From Prolixibacteraceae bacterium (GTDB lineage: Bacteria > Bacteroidota > Bacteroidia > Bacteroidales > Prolixibacteraceae), in NCBI GenBank assembly GCA_016930365.1, contig JAFGGY010000210.1:1-43954 (forward strand): DNA of 43,954 nt, in the 5' to 3' direction. The number at the start of each line of letters is the position of its first letter. The stretch's first letter is position 1. Below, piece by piece: positions 24,652-33,287 of the stretch. The notes beneath the pieces are model-generated. The model was not told the origin of the DNA. It saw nothing but the letters and a program-made list of their open reading frames with translations, and ran no database searches. Position numbers and translations under genes: made by a program.

Positions 24652-26922
24652 ATGCTTTACAGAACCACATGGCTCATCTCCTTATTTACACTGATACTAA
24701 GCGGCTGTCAGCAAAAGCAAAGCAGCATTACAAATTTATCGATGCTCGAAGGCGGGGCGACCATTGCCGTCCCCACCGGCACGGTAGCCGACCAGTTTGT
24801 GCTTGACCGCTTTCCCGATGCCGAAATTGTGTACTTTAACAGTGTGCTCGATTGTGCCCTGGCCGTGAAGGACGGTAAAGCCGATGCGGCCGCTTACGAC
24901 AAACCAATCCTGAAAAACATAGCATCGAAACAAGAAGGGCTTACCGTGCTCGACGAACTTTTAATTGAAGACGAATACGGTTTCGCGGTACGCCCCGATG
25001 ACCGTGAGCTTAAAAATGCAATTGATGAAACGCTGGCCGAACTCAAAGCCAACGGAACTTACGAAGAGATGCAAAAACGCTGGTTCCCCGACAGTGGTGA
25101 GCCCGGGCCAATGCCCAAAATTGAAAATGAAGGCAAAAACGGGGTTTTGCGTTTTGGCACCGCTGCCGTTACCGAGCCCATGTCGTACTACAATGCCAAA
25201 CAAGAAGTAGTGGGTTTCGACGTTGAATTTGCGGCCTACATTGCCCAACACCTGGGGATGAAACTCAAAATTGTGGATATGGAGTTTGGAGGCCTTCTGC
25301 CGGCTCTGATATCAGGAAAGATTGACATGGCCGGTGCCGGTATGTCGATTACCGAAGAACGCGCCAAAATGGTGCTTTTTTCGGAGTGCTATTATCCCAG
25401 TGGCATTGCAGCTATTGTACGAACAGCCGAAAACCAAGATAACACATTGGATGAAAGCGACCTGCTAAGCATCGACAATATTGATGACAAAAAAATGGGG
25501 ACAATGCTGGGGTCTATTCACGGAAAATATGCAAGGGAAAACTACCCCGATGCCAAGATACTTCAGTTTCAAACGGTTTCGGATATGCTTACGGCTATTA
25601 AAGCCCAAAAAATTGATGTTGCTTTTTTTGAGGATGCCAGCTTAAGTGAGGTAACTTCAAATCATTCAGAAATTGGTGCACTAAAAAGAAATTTGTTCAC
25701 AGCGCCCATTGCAGCAGCTTTCAATCCGCAAAACGACAAATTGAAAGCCCAATACAACACTTTTCTTAAAGAAATAAAAGCCAACGGGGTTTATGATGAT
25801 GTATATTCACGCTGGATTGAACAGAAATTACGCGAACAACCCGAAATTACCGTTAACTCCCCCGATGGTAAACTTACCGTTGGTATTTCAAGCGATGTGG
25901 GATTTCCATACATGGGAATGAAAGACGGACGTTACATTGGTTTTGATGTTGAGCTGGCACAACGCTTTGCCTCCTATCTTGGTAAAGAATTTGTTTTGGC
26001 AGATATGCCATTTAGTAGTCTGATTGCTGCACTTTCATCGGGCAAAATCGACCTTATTCATTCATCGATGATGATTACCGACGAACGTAAAGAGAAGGTT
26101 GATTTTTCAGATGTTTATTTCGAGTCAGGTAGTACCATCATTGCTTTAAACAAGCGCATTAAAGGTAATAATGATATAATCGGCAGCAACGAATCGCAAC
26201 AGCAAAATAAATCGTTCTTCAAGTCGCTTTCAACCAGTTTTTATAACAACATTGTACGCGAAAACCGCTACAAGCTTATCCTTAACGGACTAAAGGTAAC
26301 CTCAATCATCACCCTGCTCGCCGCACTGCTGGGAACCATTATTGGCAGCTTGCTTTGTTTTCTGCGCATGTCGAAAAACAAAGTTACTGCAAATGTAACA
26401 TCATTGCTTATCGATCTTATCAGGGGAACGCCGGTGCTGGTTTTCCTCATGATTACATTTTATGTAATTTTCGCCTCGGTCAATATCGACCCGGTTATTG
26501 TTGCCGTGATTGCTTTTGGTATCAATTTCGGGGCTTATGTTTCCGAAATGTTCCGCTCGGCCATTGGCAGCATCGACCCCGGACAGCGCGAAGCCGGCAT
26601 TGCATCGGGCTTTACCAAAACACAAACATTCATCCACATTATCCTGCCACAAGCCCTGCAGCGGGTTTTACCGGTGTACAAAGGCGAATTTATTTCACTG
26701 CTGAAAATGACGTCCATTGTAGGGTATATTGCCGTGCAGGATTTAACCAAGGCAAGCGACATTATCCGCAGCCGTACTTTCGACGCATTTTTCCCGCTGA
26801 TAATGGCTGCCGTTATTTACATTGCCCTGGCAGCGTTACTCACATGGGGACTGAGTTTTATTGAGGTATCGGTTGACCCGAAAAGAAGAAAAATCAAAAA
26901 AACAGTGGAGGGAAGTTTATGA
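24652..26922 (+). CDS. Fused amino-acid ABC binding lipoprotein and permease
   Basis: This 756-residue protein joins periplasmic binding domains to an ABC permease. A lipoprotein signal ends at LSGC (Cys19). Residues about 35-140 match only the second half of an SBP_bac_3 domain. About 164-395 form a complete domain. About 405-500 match only the first half of a third. The permease (about 535-745) has several membrane helices and the EAA loop [23 protein letters not shown], split here only for reference at residues 646-668. It resembles GlnP-type importers for polar amino acids such as glutamine or arginine. The gene overlaps the ATPase gene by 4 bp (ATGA). The half-full-half layout is unusual; the two halves may form one domain. 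Confidence 0.85.
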   Translation: MLYRTTWLISLFTLILSGCQQKQSSITNLSMLEGGATIAVPTGTVADQFVLDRFPDAEIVYFNSVLDCALAVKDGKADAAAYDKPILKNIASKQEGLTVLDELLIEDEYGFAVRPDDRELKNAIDETLAELKANGTYEEMQKRWFPDSGEPGPMPKIENEGKNGVLRFGTAAVTEPMSYYNAKQEVVGFDVEFAAYIAQHLGMKLKIVDMEFGGLLPALISGKIDMAGAGMSITEERAKMVLFSECYYPSGIAAIVRTAENQDNTLDESDLLSIDNIDDKKMGTMLGSIHGKYARENYPDAKILQFQTVSDMLTAIKAQKIDVAFFEDASLSEVTSNHSEIGALKRNLFTAPIAAAFNPQNDKLKAQYNTFLKEIKANGVYDDVYSRWIEQKLREQPEITVNSPDGKLTVGISSDVGFPYMGMKDGRYIGFDVELAQRFASYLGKEFVLADMPFSSLIAALSSGKIDLIHSSMMITDERKEKVDFSDVYFESGSTIIALNKRIKGNNDIIGSNESQQQNKSFFKSLSTSFYNNIVRENRYKLILNGLKVTSIITLLAALLGTIIGSLLCFLRMSKNKVTANVTSLLIDLIRGTPVLVFLMITFYVIFASVNIDPVIVAVIAFGINFGAYVSEMFRSAIGSIDPGQREAGIASGFTKTQTFIHIILPQALQRVLPVYKGEFISLLKMTSIVGYIAVQDLTKASDIIRSRTFDAFFPLIMAAVIYIALAALLTWGLSFIEVSVDPKRRKIKKTVEGSL

Positions 26923-27995
26923 TTACGGTAAAAAACTTATCGAAAAAATTTGGCGACTTAACTGTCCTGAAAGATATCAACGCAAACATAAAAAAGGGTG
27001 AAATTATTTCAGTCATAGGACCATCGGGCACCGGAAAAAGTACTTTTCTGCGCTGCCTTAATTTGTTGGAAGAACCTTCGGGCGGACAAATCTACATTGA
27101 TGACATCCCGCTGCTCGATAAAAATACCAATGTGCCCAAAATACGTCAGCGCATGGGCATGGTCTTTCAATCGTTTAACCTGTATTCCCACCTCACCATC
27201 CTGGAAAACCTTACACTGGGACCAGTGAAACTGCTTAAAAAAACAAAGAGCGAAGCCAACAAAAAAGCTTTCGACCTGCTAAAGCTTGTGGGGCTTGCCG
27301 AAAAAGCCTACAGTTTCCCCGATGAACTTTCGGGCGGACAAAAACAGCGGGTAGCCATTGCCCGTTGCATGGCCATGGAAAGCGATATTATTTTGTTTGA
27401 CGAACCCACATCGGCACTCGACCCCACCATGGTAAGCGAAGTGTTGGCTGTAATCAGGCAGTTGGCCCGCCAGGGCATGACCATGATTATTGTAACCCAC
27501 GAAATGGAATTTGCCCAAAACATATCGAACCGTGTATTTTATATGGACGAAGGCATTATTTATGAAGAAGGCTCACCCAAACAAATTTTTGAGAACCCGC
27601 AACGCGAAAAAACCAAAGCATTTATTCATCGCATTCGCAGCATGAGTTTCAGTATAAACAGCCCGCATTACGATTTATATGCCCTGCAGGCCGAGATGCA
27701 AACTTTTTGCGAGAAGCACATGGTTTCACCCGATGTTGAAGCCAGGCTTATACACATAACTGAAGAACTACTGAACCTGCAACCCGATTATCAGGATATT
27801 ACCCTTCGGTTATCCTATTCAGAAAAAGACAACAGCCTGAAACTTTTATGCATGAACCCGGGAAAAGAACACAATGTACTTGAAGAAACCGAAGATGGCG
27901 ACAACCTCGAAGTGATGCTGATAAAAGGGCAATGCCAATTTACGGATTATTGGTATGATGATGGGGTAAATTATACAGAATTGCATGTAAGGTAA
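26919..27995 (+). CDS. Amino-acid ABC transporter ATPase with C-terminal extension
   Basis: Residues 1-241 form a GlnQ/HisP-type ABC ATPase: Walker [10 protein letters not shown] at 34-42, signature LSGGQ at 137-141, Walker B ILFDEP at 158-163, and the H-loop in VTHEMEF. Family members normally end soon after the FENPQ segment. This one continues with 117 residues (242-358) of alternating helices and strands, including HITEELLNL and [20 protein letters not shown]. That tail weakly recalls the GHKL/anti-sigma kinase fold, but lacks clear ATP-binding boxes. A regulatory role for the tail is inference. It works with the fused binding protein/permease whose gene it overlaps. Confidence 0.88.
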   Translation: MITVKNLSKKFGDLTVLKDINANIKKGEIISVIGPSGTGKSTFLRCLNLLEEPSGGQIYIDDIPLLDKNTNVPKIRQRMGMVFQSFNLYSHLTILENLTLGPVKLLKKTKSEANKKAFDLLKLVGLAEKAYSFPDELSGGQKQRVAIARCMAMESDIILFDEPTSALDPTMVSEVLAVIRQLARQGMTMIIVTHEMEFAQNISNRVFYMDEGIIYEEGSPKQIFENPQREKTKAFIHRIRSMSFSINSPHYDLYALQAEMQTFCEKHMVSPDVEARLIHITEELLNLQPDYQDITLRLSYSEKDNSLKLLCMNPGKEHNVLEETEDGDNLEVMLIKGQCQFTDYWYDDGVNYTELHVR

Positions 27996-28032
27996 TGAAG
28001 AAAAAAGTTGTTTTATCCAAAAACGAATATAC

Positions 28033-28464
28033 ATGCTACGTAAAGACTACATACTACGAATGATTGAAATGCTTACCGAGATCATTGCTGGAATATTGGG
28101 TTTAATAAAGAAAGGTGAATTCGACAAAGCTTCGAAAGCCATTGACTACGCCTATCACCAGCTGTTGAGCGAAGATGCTGCTTTTTTTCAGAATATTCCA
28201 TGCAACGAATTAACCGACACCCTGCTCAATGAGCACAACTACGAGAATGGCCACATCGAAGTGCTATCGGAACTATTCAGGGCACAGGCTGAGCTTTTTT
28301 ACGCCCAGGGAAAATTCAACGAAAGCAGGGACTATTACCAGAAATCATTCACCTTGCTTAATTTTATAACAGAAAATACAATTACATTTTCATTCGACAA
28401 CGAAATGAAAGTAAATGAACTAAAAAGTAAAATTGAAGAACTGAACAAAGACCTGCATACATAA
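28033..28464 (+). CDS. Small helical protein, possibly DUF6483-like
   Basis: This 143-residue protein is almost entirely helical by eye. It starts MLRKDYILRMIEMLTEIIAGILGLIKKGEFDK when read in two parts of under 20 residues, a pattern I associate with DUF6483-type proteins. A TPR-like repeat follows (LFRAQAELFYAQGKFNESRDYY). There is no signal peptide or membrane segment. It begins 37 bp after the transporter ATPase and is probably in the same operon, so a regulatory or adaptor role with the transporter is possible. No function is known to me. Confidence 0.65.
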   Translation: MLRKDYILRMIEMLTEIIAGILGLIKKGEFDKASKAIDYAYHQLLSEDAAFFQNIPCNELTDTLLNEHNYENGHIEVLSELFRAQAELFYAQGKFNESRDYYQKSFTLLNFITENTITFSFDNEMKVNELKSKIEELNKDLHT

Positions 28465-28753
28465 ACACATATTTTGTTCTTTTTAGTGATTTGTTATCGA
28501 AACCCTTTAATAATCAATAGTTCGTTATGCCTTCTTAAGTCGCTGATAATGTGTCATTTGCATCCAGAGGATCTAATCATCTAAGTTGCTGATATTTAGT
28601 TCATTATAAACAAAGTCTCATATCTCATGTCTGAAATCTAACGTACTATTTATTGATAATCGAACAAGCTAAAAACTCACATTACTTTTTTCACATTGTC
28701 AAAACACTTACTTTTGCAGCATACGTTATTTTATAATCAAAAAGGAAGAAAAT
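28465..28753 (+). other. Intergenic region with direct repeat and cyclophilin -7 box
   Basis: TAAGTcGCTGATA at 28536-28548 recurs with one change at 28582-28594. A low-complexity TCTCAT-rich stretch follows near 28616-28645. TACTTTTG at 28709-28716 is an exact -7 box, 37 bp before the cyclophilin ATG, with no good -33 element. No terminator was seen for the transporter operon. Confidence 0.4.
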
Positions 28754-29191
28754 ATGATTACAGCAGAAATACACACCGAAAAGGGCGTAATGAAAGTGAA
28801 ATTTTACGAAGAAGATGCACCTAAAACCGTAGCCAATTTTGTAAAACTGGCAGAAGACGGATTTTACGACGGGCTTACATTTCACCGGGTAATTCCAAAC
28901 TTTGTAATTCAAGGTGGTTGCCCCGATGGCACTGGTGCCGGCGGCCCTGGTTACAGCATTAAATGCGAGCTCGATGGCAACAACCAGTATCACGATCGTG
29001 GCGTACTATCGATGGCTCACGCCGGCCGAGACACAGGCGGCTCGCAGTTCTTTATTTGCCACAGTCGCGAAAACACTGCTCACCTCGACCGCAAACATAC
29101 CTGTTTTGGAAAGGTTTACGAAGGGTTGGAAGTGATTGACAAAATACGTCAGGGCGACGAAATTGAAAAAATTTTAATTTTCGAAGACTAA
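28754..29191 (+). CDS. Cyclophilin-type peptidyl-prolyl isomerase
   Basis: This 145-residue single-domain cyclophilin catalyses cis-trans isomerisation of Xaa-Pro bonds. Active-site segments are clear: [15 protein letters not shown] with the catalytic Arg, GSQFFICHS with the QFF signature, and [12 protein letters not shown]. There is no signal peptide, so it should be cytoplasmic (PpiB-like). It is a single gene with its own -7 box and a strong terminator 23 bp after its stop. Some cysteines near the active site are typical of short bacterial forms. Confidence 0.93.
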   Translation: MITAEIHTEKGVMKVKFYEEDAPKTVANFVKLAEDGFYDGLTFHRVIPNFVIQGGCPDGTGAGGPGYSIKCELDGNNQYHDRGVLSMAHAGRDTGGSQFFICHSRENTAHLDRKHTCFGKVYEGLEVIDKIRQGDEIEKILIFED

Positions 29192-29213
29192 CATTTTCGC
29201 ACCCAAATAAGGA

Positions 29214-29245
29214 AGCAGGATGAACAAAACATCCTGCTTTTTTTT
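29214..29245 (+). terminator. Rho-independent terminator after cyclophilin
   Basis: AGCAGGATG at 29214-29222 pairs perfectly with CATCCTGCT at 29230-29238 around a 7-nt loop, and is followed by a T run to 29245. Confidence 0.92.
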
Positions 29246-29280
29246 ACATATCTTTGTTTATCAAATAAAACCTGACTGCT

Positions 29281-30630
29281 ATGAAACGATTTCGCATCAT
29301 TCTTCCACTTATACTGATAACCATTCTTTTAGGTGGTTTTCTTTACCTTAACCCCTTACTCCCCATCATTACCGGGTATGCCGCCAAAAACCTTTCGTCG
29401 GGCGTATTGGTGGCCAATCGTACACAAGAATCGATGGAGGCAACTGACCTCAATTTTTCATTTATTAAATATGTGAACAACAAGATTGATCAACAGCGTA
29501 AATCGGTAAAAAGTCGTTTTCTATGGCATTCGTCGCGCACAACCTTTGTAAATGGTTATGGAAGCATACTGGTAAACGACTATTCGGTAAGCGACATTCA
29601 AACACGCCCCTACCCGGTTGTACCCATATTACCCGAAAGTCCCGATACCATTGCATGGCCTATGGGTGATGTGATTTCCGATACCATTCCTGCGGATATC
29701 AACATGGAAAAACTAAACCTTGCCATAGAACAAGCATTTGCCGACACCATTCCGCACAAAGGCACTTTTGCGGTAATGGTTACCTACAAAGGCCAGCCTG
29801 TAGCCGAAAAATACGCTGAAGGCTTTAGCCCCGACAATTTATTTTTAAGTTGGTCGATGGCCAAAAGCTTTACCAATGCACTTACTGGCATTTTGGTCAA
29901 GGAAGGAAAAATTGATATTAACCAACCGTCAGACATTGATGTGTGGAAAAATGATGAACGCCGCAACATTACCATCAACAACCTGATGCATATGAACAGC
30001 GGACTGGAGTGGAACGAAGATTACGGGAACAGCTCCGATGTGAACAACATGCTGCACAAAGAAGGCGACATGGCTAAATTCGCCTACTCGAAACCGCTGG
30101 AGTTTACCCCCGACTCGCTTTTTGAATACTCATCGGGGGCAACCAATATTGTTTGCTACATGCTGCGCAAGGCCATTGGCAACGACACCCTTTACTTTGC
30201 CTTTCCACGCAAGGCACTGTTCAATAAAATTGGCATGCGAAGTGCTGTTTTCGAAGTCGATGCATCGGGTACTTTCGTGGGTTCGTCGTATCTGTACGCC
30301 ACCATGCGCGATTATACCCGGTTTGGATTGCTGTACCTGAACAAAGGCAACTGGTTAGGCGAACAAATACTACCCGAAAACTGGGTGGAATATACCACCA
30401 CGACAGCAAATGGTTCCGAGGGAGAATACGGTGCGTTCTTCTGGCTTAACAAAGCCGGCACCGACTACCCCGATGTACCCCGCGACATGTATTGCTGCCG
30501 TGGGCACGACGGGCAGTTTATCTACATCATTCCGTCGAAAGAACTGGTTATTGTACGAACCGGTTTTTCGAAAAAAGGCGAATTCGACCAAAATGGATTT
30601 ATAGCCGGGATAATTGATGCGATTGAATGA
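29281..30630 (+). CDS. Beta-lactamase-fold serine hydrolase
   Basis: This 449-residue protein begins with a hydrophobic segment (about 5-27) that is either a signal anchor or uncleaved signal. The catalytic domain (about 150-449) has the class C/NylB pattern: SMAKSF gives S-x-x-K, YSSGATN supplies the tyrosine motif, and YATMRDYTRFGLLYLNKG is a segment common in 6-aminohexanoate-dimer-hydrolase-like and esterase members. It likely acts in the periplasm on an amide or ester, perhaps a peptidoglycan fragment. A real beta-lactamase is less likely from the NylB-like features. It is a single gene following the cyclophilin terminator. Confidence 0.85.
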   Translation: MKRFRIILPLILITILLGGFLYLNPLLPIITGYAAKNLSSGVLVANRTQESMEATDLNFSFIKYVNNKIDQQRKSVKSRFLWHSSRTTFVNGYGSILVNDYSVSDIQTRPYPVVPILPESPDTIAWPMGDVISDTIPADINMEKLNLAIEQAFADTIPHKGTFAVMVTYKGQPVAEKYAEGFSPDNLFLSWSMAKSFTNALTGILVKEGKIDINQPSDIDVWKNDERRNITINNLMHMNSGLEWNEDYGNSSDVNNMLHKEGDMAKFAYSKPLEFTPDSLFEYSSGATNIVCYMLRKAIGNDTLYFAFPRKALFNKIGMRSAVFEVDASGTFVGSSYLYATMRDYTRFGLLYLNKGNWLGEQILPENWVEYTTTTANGSEGEYGAFFWLNKAGTDYPDVPRDMYCCRGHDGQFIYIIPSKELVIVRTGFSKKGEFDQNGFIAGIIDAIE

Positions 30631-30676
30631 AAAATATGATATAGACATCTTCGATATATTATTTGAGAATTTTGAG

Positions 30677-30684
30677 TACTTTTG
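30677..30684 (+). promoter_or_regulatory. -7 box before the MNT pseudogene
   Basis: TACTTTTG matches TAnnTTTG, 20 bp before the ATG at 30705. No correctly spaced -33 element was found. The upstream in-frame TTG at 30663 would lie before the transcription start. Confidence 0.4.
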
Positions 30685-30704
30685 TTAAAACAACTCATTT
30701 CAAG

Positions 30705-31021
30705 ATGATTAATAACAATTCAAATACATTATCAATTATTAAAGATACTGCCAGCAAGATAATTCCAAACAGCAGAGTTTTACTCTTTGGCTCTCGGGCA
30801 AGGCAAGACAATAATATTGATAGTGATTATGATTTTCTTGTTATTACTAAGGACACAGTTGACATACAAAAAAAAAACTTAAATCGCTTATAAGAAAAGA
30901 ATTAGCTAAATATAAAATACCAGCAGACATTCTAATTCAAAGTGAAAAAGAGATAGATGTTAAAAAAAACATTACCGGACATATATTAAAACAAGTTCTT
31001 CAAGAAGGAGTTGCCATATGA
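30705..31021 (+). pseudogene. Frameshifted MNT-family nucleotidyltransferase
   Basis: The first frame gives an MNT N-terminus with LLFGSRARQDNNIDSDYDFLV, the GS-x-DxD catalytic motif. At a run of ten As (30868-30877) it leaves the coding frame and stops at 30893. From 30878 the +2 frame continues with LKSLIRKELAKYKIPADIL, then QSEKEIDVKK, and ends in a TGA at 31019-31021. That completes a normal protein of about 105 residues. One missing A, or two extra, accounts for the break. Possible causes are true decay, slippage or a sequencing error. It is unrelated in detail to the MNT gene at 19.1 kb. Confidence 0.75.
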
Positions 31022-31063
31022 ACAAAGCTACTATTGAATTTATCAAGCTAATGACTACTTCAT
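31018..31063 (+). pseudogene. Remnant of a HEPN partner gene
   Basis: An ATG at 31018 overlaps the MNT stop as ATGA, the usual MNT-HEPN junction. It gives only MNKATIEFIKLMTTS before a stop. In the +1 frame NDYFIELPIV follows before another stop, after which no HEPN sequence remains. I read this as the N-terminal stub of a deleted HEPN toxin, but the match is short and rests mainly on context. Confidence 0.35.
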
Positions 31064-31375
31064 AGAATTACCAATAGTATGATAAAGGATTTCTCTAATC
31101 ACGAATTTAAAAATTCGTGCATTCGTGGCATCATTAAATATCTAGTGGGATATCATTTTTGATTAGTATCCGGTAAAATTTTTATCAATAACACCATTTC
31201 TTTATTATATTTAAGCCACCAATTCACGAATCCTAATTTATTAAGAATAAGAATGAAACGAGCATAAAATTTTAGCATCTATTTTACACAGAAGGATAGC
31301 TTGTCCCGAGAATCGGGAATCAGATTTTTTTTGCGAGTTACATGAGTTACCTTAATAAATAAACAATTTGAACGA
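31064..31375. other. Gene-free stretch with palindrome and hairpin
   Basis: This AT-rich region follows the decayed MNT-HEPN pair. CACGAATTT-AA-AAATTCGTG at 31100-31119 is a perfect palindrome, followed by a partial third copy (ATTCGTGG). TCCCGA-GAA-TCGGGA at 31304-31318, with a T run at 31325-31332, may be a weak terminator. No frame or promoter for the next gene is convincing. Confidence 0.5.
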
Positions 31376-31987
31376 ATGAAAATTATTTGCATAGGCCGAA
31401 ATTACGTTAAACACATCGAAGAGTTGAACAGTGAGCGCCCCGATGAACCGGTGATTTTTTTAAAGCCCGACTCATCTATTTTGCGAAAGAACCGTCCGTT
31501 TTTCATTCCCGATTTCTCTAACGACTTGCACCATGAAGTGGAATTGGTACTTAAAATCGACAAAGTTGGGAAAAACATATCCCGGAAATTTGCCAACCGT
31601 TATTACAGTTCGGTTGGGCTGGGGATTGACTTTACCGCCCGCGATTTGCAAAACAAATTAAAAGACAAGAGCCTGCCCTGGGAAAAATCGAAAGCATTTG
31701 ACTTTTCGGCGGCCATCAGCAACGATTTCATCCCGCTGGAAGAACTCGATGCTAACAATATTCAATTCAGGCTCGACATTAACGGCAAAACCCGTCAAAC
31801 CGGTGATTCAAGCCACATGATTTTCGCCTTTGATGAACTGATTGAGCACATTTCAAAATTTTTCACCCTCAAAACCGGTGATTTAATCTACACCGGAACC
31901 CCGGCGGGAGTAAGCGCAGTAAAAATAAACGACCGTTTGGAAGGATACATCGAAGACCGTAAGATGTTTGATTTTCTTATAAAATAG
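31376..31987 (+). CDS. Fumarylacetoacetate hydrolase family protein
   Basis: This 203-residue protein is a short FAH-fold enzyme of the YcgM/FAHD1 type. It starts MKIICIGRNYVKHIEEL. It carries the metal-binding HHEVELVL motif (H-x-E-x-E) and the GIDFTARDLQ segment, and ends with DLIYTGTPAGVS. Members act as acylpyruvases, oxaloacetate decarboxylases or oxaloacetate tautomerases. With no pathway genes nearby the substrate is open; a metabolite-repair role is reasonable for a lone copy. It is a monocistronic gene. Confidence 0.88.
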   Translation: MKIICIGRNYVKHIEELNSERPDEPVIFLKPDSSILRKNRPFFIPDFSNDLHHEVELVLKIDKVGKNISRKFANRYYSSVGLGIDFTARDLQNKLKDKSLPWEKSKAFDFSAAISNDFIPLEELDANNIQFRLDINGKTRQTGDSSHMIFAFDELIEHISKFFTLKTGDLIYTGTPAGVSAVKINDRLEGYIEDRKMFDFLIK

Positions 31988-32218
31988 ATTGTTAGTTGTG
32001 AATAGTAAGATTTAAGATAATGAGAATTAGATGCTTATACAAAATTCATGTTGTCCGGGTCAGTAAATATTTTCTATGGAAGCTCCATTTCGCTCGTTTT
32101 CACTGCACTTGCAATGGCTCAATTAAATGTTCATCAAGCATTTACAATCTATAGAAAAACTCCACATCCATGCAACGAAAAATAAAAAGAAAAAGGGAAC
32201 CATTTTTCGAAAAAGACC

Positions 32219-32249
32219 TTTGGCAGAAAGAAGAAATGCGTTATATTTG
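32219..32249 (+). promoter_or_regulatory. tRNA-Trp promoter, near-ideal Bacteroidetes consensus
   Basis: TTTG at 32219-32222, 19 bp, then TATATTTG at 32242-32249 match both consensus elements exactly. The predicted start near 32256 lies about 15 nt before the mature tRNA. This is the best promoter in the window and calibrates the others. Confidence 0.8.
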
Positions 32250-32270
32250 CAGCGCTGTTAAGGCAAGCAC

Positions 32271-32343
32271 ACGGGTGTAGCTCAGTTGGTAGAGCACTGG
32301 TCTCCAAAACCAGGTGTCGGGCGTTCGAGTCGCTCCTCCCGTG
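32271..32343 (+). tRNA. tRNA-Trp (CCA anticodon)
   Basis: The 73-nt cloverleaf folds with a GCTC/GAGC D stem, a CTGGT/ACCAG anticodon stem with loop CTCCAAA (anticodon CCA at 32304-32306), and a T arm with TTCGAGT. The acceptor stem is good apart from one T-T opposition at the 6-67 position. The terminal CCA is not encoded in full. It has its own promoter and terminator. Confidence 0.95.
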
Positions 32344-32350
32344 CAAAAAT

Positions 32351-32386
32351 AAAACCCCGTTGATTGAAAAATCGGCGGGGTTTTTT
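32351..32386 (+). terminator. tRNA-Trp terminator
   Basis: AAAACCCCG at 32351-32359 pairs with CGGGGTTTT at 32376-32384. Extra GATT/AATC pairing lies inside and a T run at 32381-32386. The A run on the left also allows termination of the convergent minus-strand gene. Confidence 0.88.
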
Positions 32387-32413
32387 AGTTGTAAAAACAC
32401 TATATATTTTTCC

Positions 32414-32965
32414 TTACTTAAAACCAATACCCAAACCCAAACCAAACCAGCCCATGGTAAACCCACTTTTTCTGATCATCAACGGATTCCAGTTCACTTG
32501 AAACATAAGACCTGTTTTCCTTGGTTGATAGCGATATCCGAAGGTCATAAAACCACCAACTAATCCAAAACCTTCTTCTTGAATAAATTCATTATTGGTT
32601 ATTTCACCATCGGCGTTTACTGCTGCATAAACGGGAAGCAATCCAATGCCCGACACAAATGAACTCCTGTTTTTTCCAACCAAATGATTGAATTCTAAAG
32701 GAAACGTAACTATACCAATACTTACACTGGTATTCTCGGCAAATGCACTAGCCCTAAGTCCTCCTACTCCAGCCCGAAATCCAATTCCATCCATTTTTCC
32801 TTTTTTCAATCGCATATCATAATTAATGCCCCCCAAAATATGGCTTCCCAAAAATTCAGCATAAATGTTCTTATGATAAGAGTTGAAAATTGGTACTTCA
32901 TCCTGGCAAAAAGCCGATGATGAAATCAGGACTAAAAGTCCGATAACGAAAATTGTTTGTTTCAT
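32414..32965 (-). CDS. Small outer-membrane beta-barrel protein
   Basis: This 183-residue protein has a clear Sec signal peptide (MKQTIFVIGLLVLISSSAFC, cleaved near residue 20). The mature part alternates polar and hydrophobic residues with many glycines and aromatics (GGFMTFGYRYQPRK, MGWFGLGLGIGF), and the C-terminus ends in Phe-Lys after a strand. These are features of an eight-stranded outer-membrane barrel. No enzymatic motif is seen and I do not recognise the exact family. It is a single gene converging on the tRNA-Trp terminator. Confidence 0.7.
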   Translation of the reverse strand: MKQTIFVIGLLVLISSSAFCQDEVPIFNSYHKNIYAEFLGSHILGGINYDMRLKKGKMDGIGFRAGVGGLRASAFAENTSVSIGIVTFPLEFNHLVGKNRSSFVSGIGLLPVYAAVNADGEITNNEFIQEEGFGLVGGFMTFGYRYQPRKTGLMFQVNWNPLMIRKSGFTMGWFGLGLGIGFK

Positions 32966-33287
32966 ATTTTTATGTTTTAGTTCATGTTAAAGTGGATTCT
33001 GTTGATAATCTTACACCTACTACACTATGTTTAGACAAACCAAATGTATAGTTAATTTACAACTACATTGCAAACATAGCATTTTTCACATAATATTTAC
33101 ATTAATTCATTCAAATTGAATAGTTATTAAGATAATTTCGCTCAATGGGATTATCCGCGAATGTGGTTCATGAATGAGTAATGTCTGTTTCATAACGACA
33201 AAAAACAGGGCAATAATTATTTCAGTTTACACATCATTTTCAACTAAAAATCAATTAATTTTAGAAGCATAATTTTAGAATACGCAC
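32966..33287. other. Intergenic region between barrel and GNAT/ATP-grasp genes
   Basis: On the minus strand TACATTTG (33048 to 33041) is an exact -7 box, about 75 bp upstream of the barrel ATG, with TTTG at 33074-33071 (22 bp spacing, slightly long). The plus-strand promoter for the next gene was not found. The rest is AT-rich and featureless. Confidence 0.4.

Noticed and set aside
26355-26864. 169-codon frame inside the ABC permease region
   Set aside because: Overlaps the permease in another frame; the permease frame has membrane helices and the EAA motif.
31304-31332. Strong terminator before the FAH gene
   Set aside because: The hairpin stem is only 6 bp and the T run starts 6 nt after it, so it is only a weak candidate.
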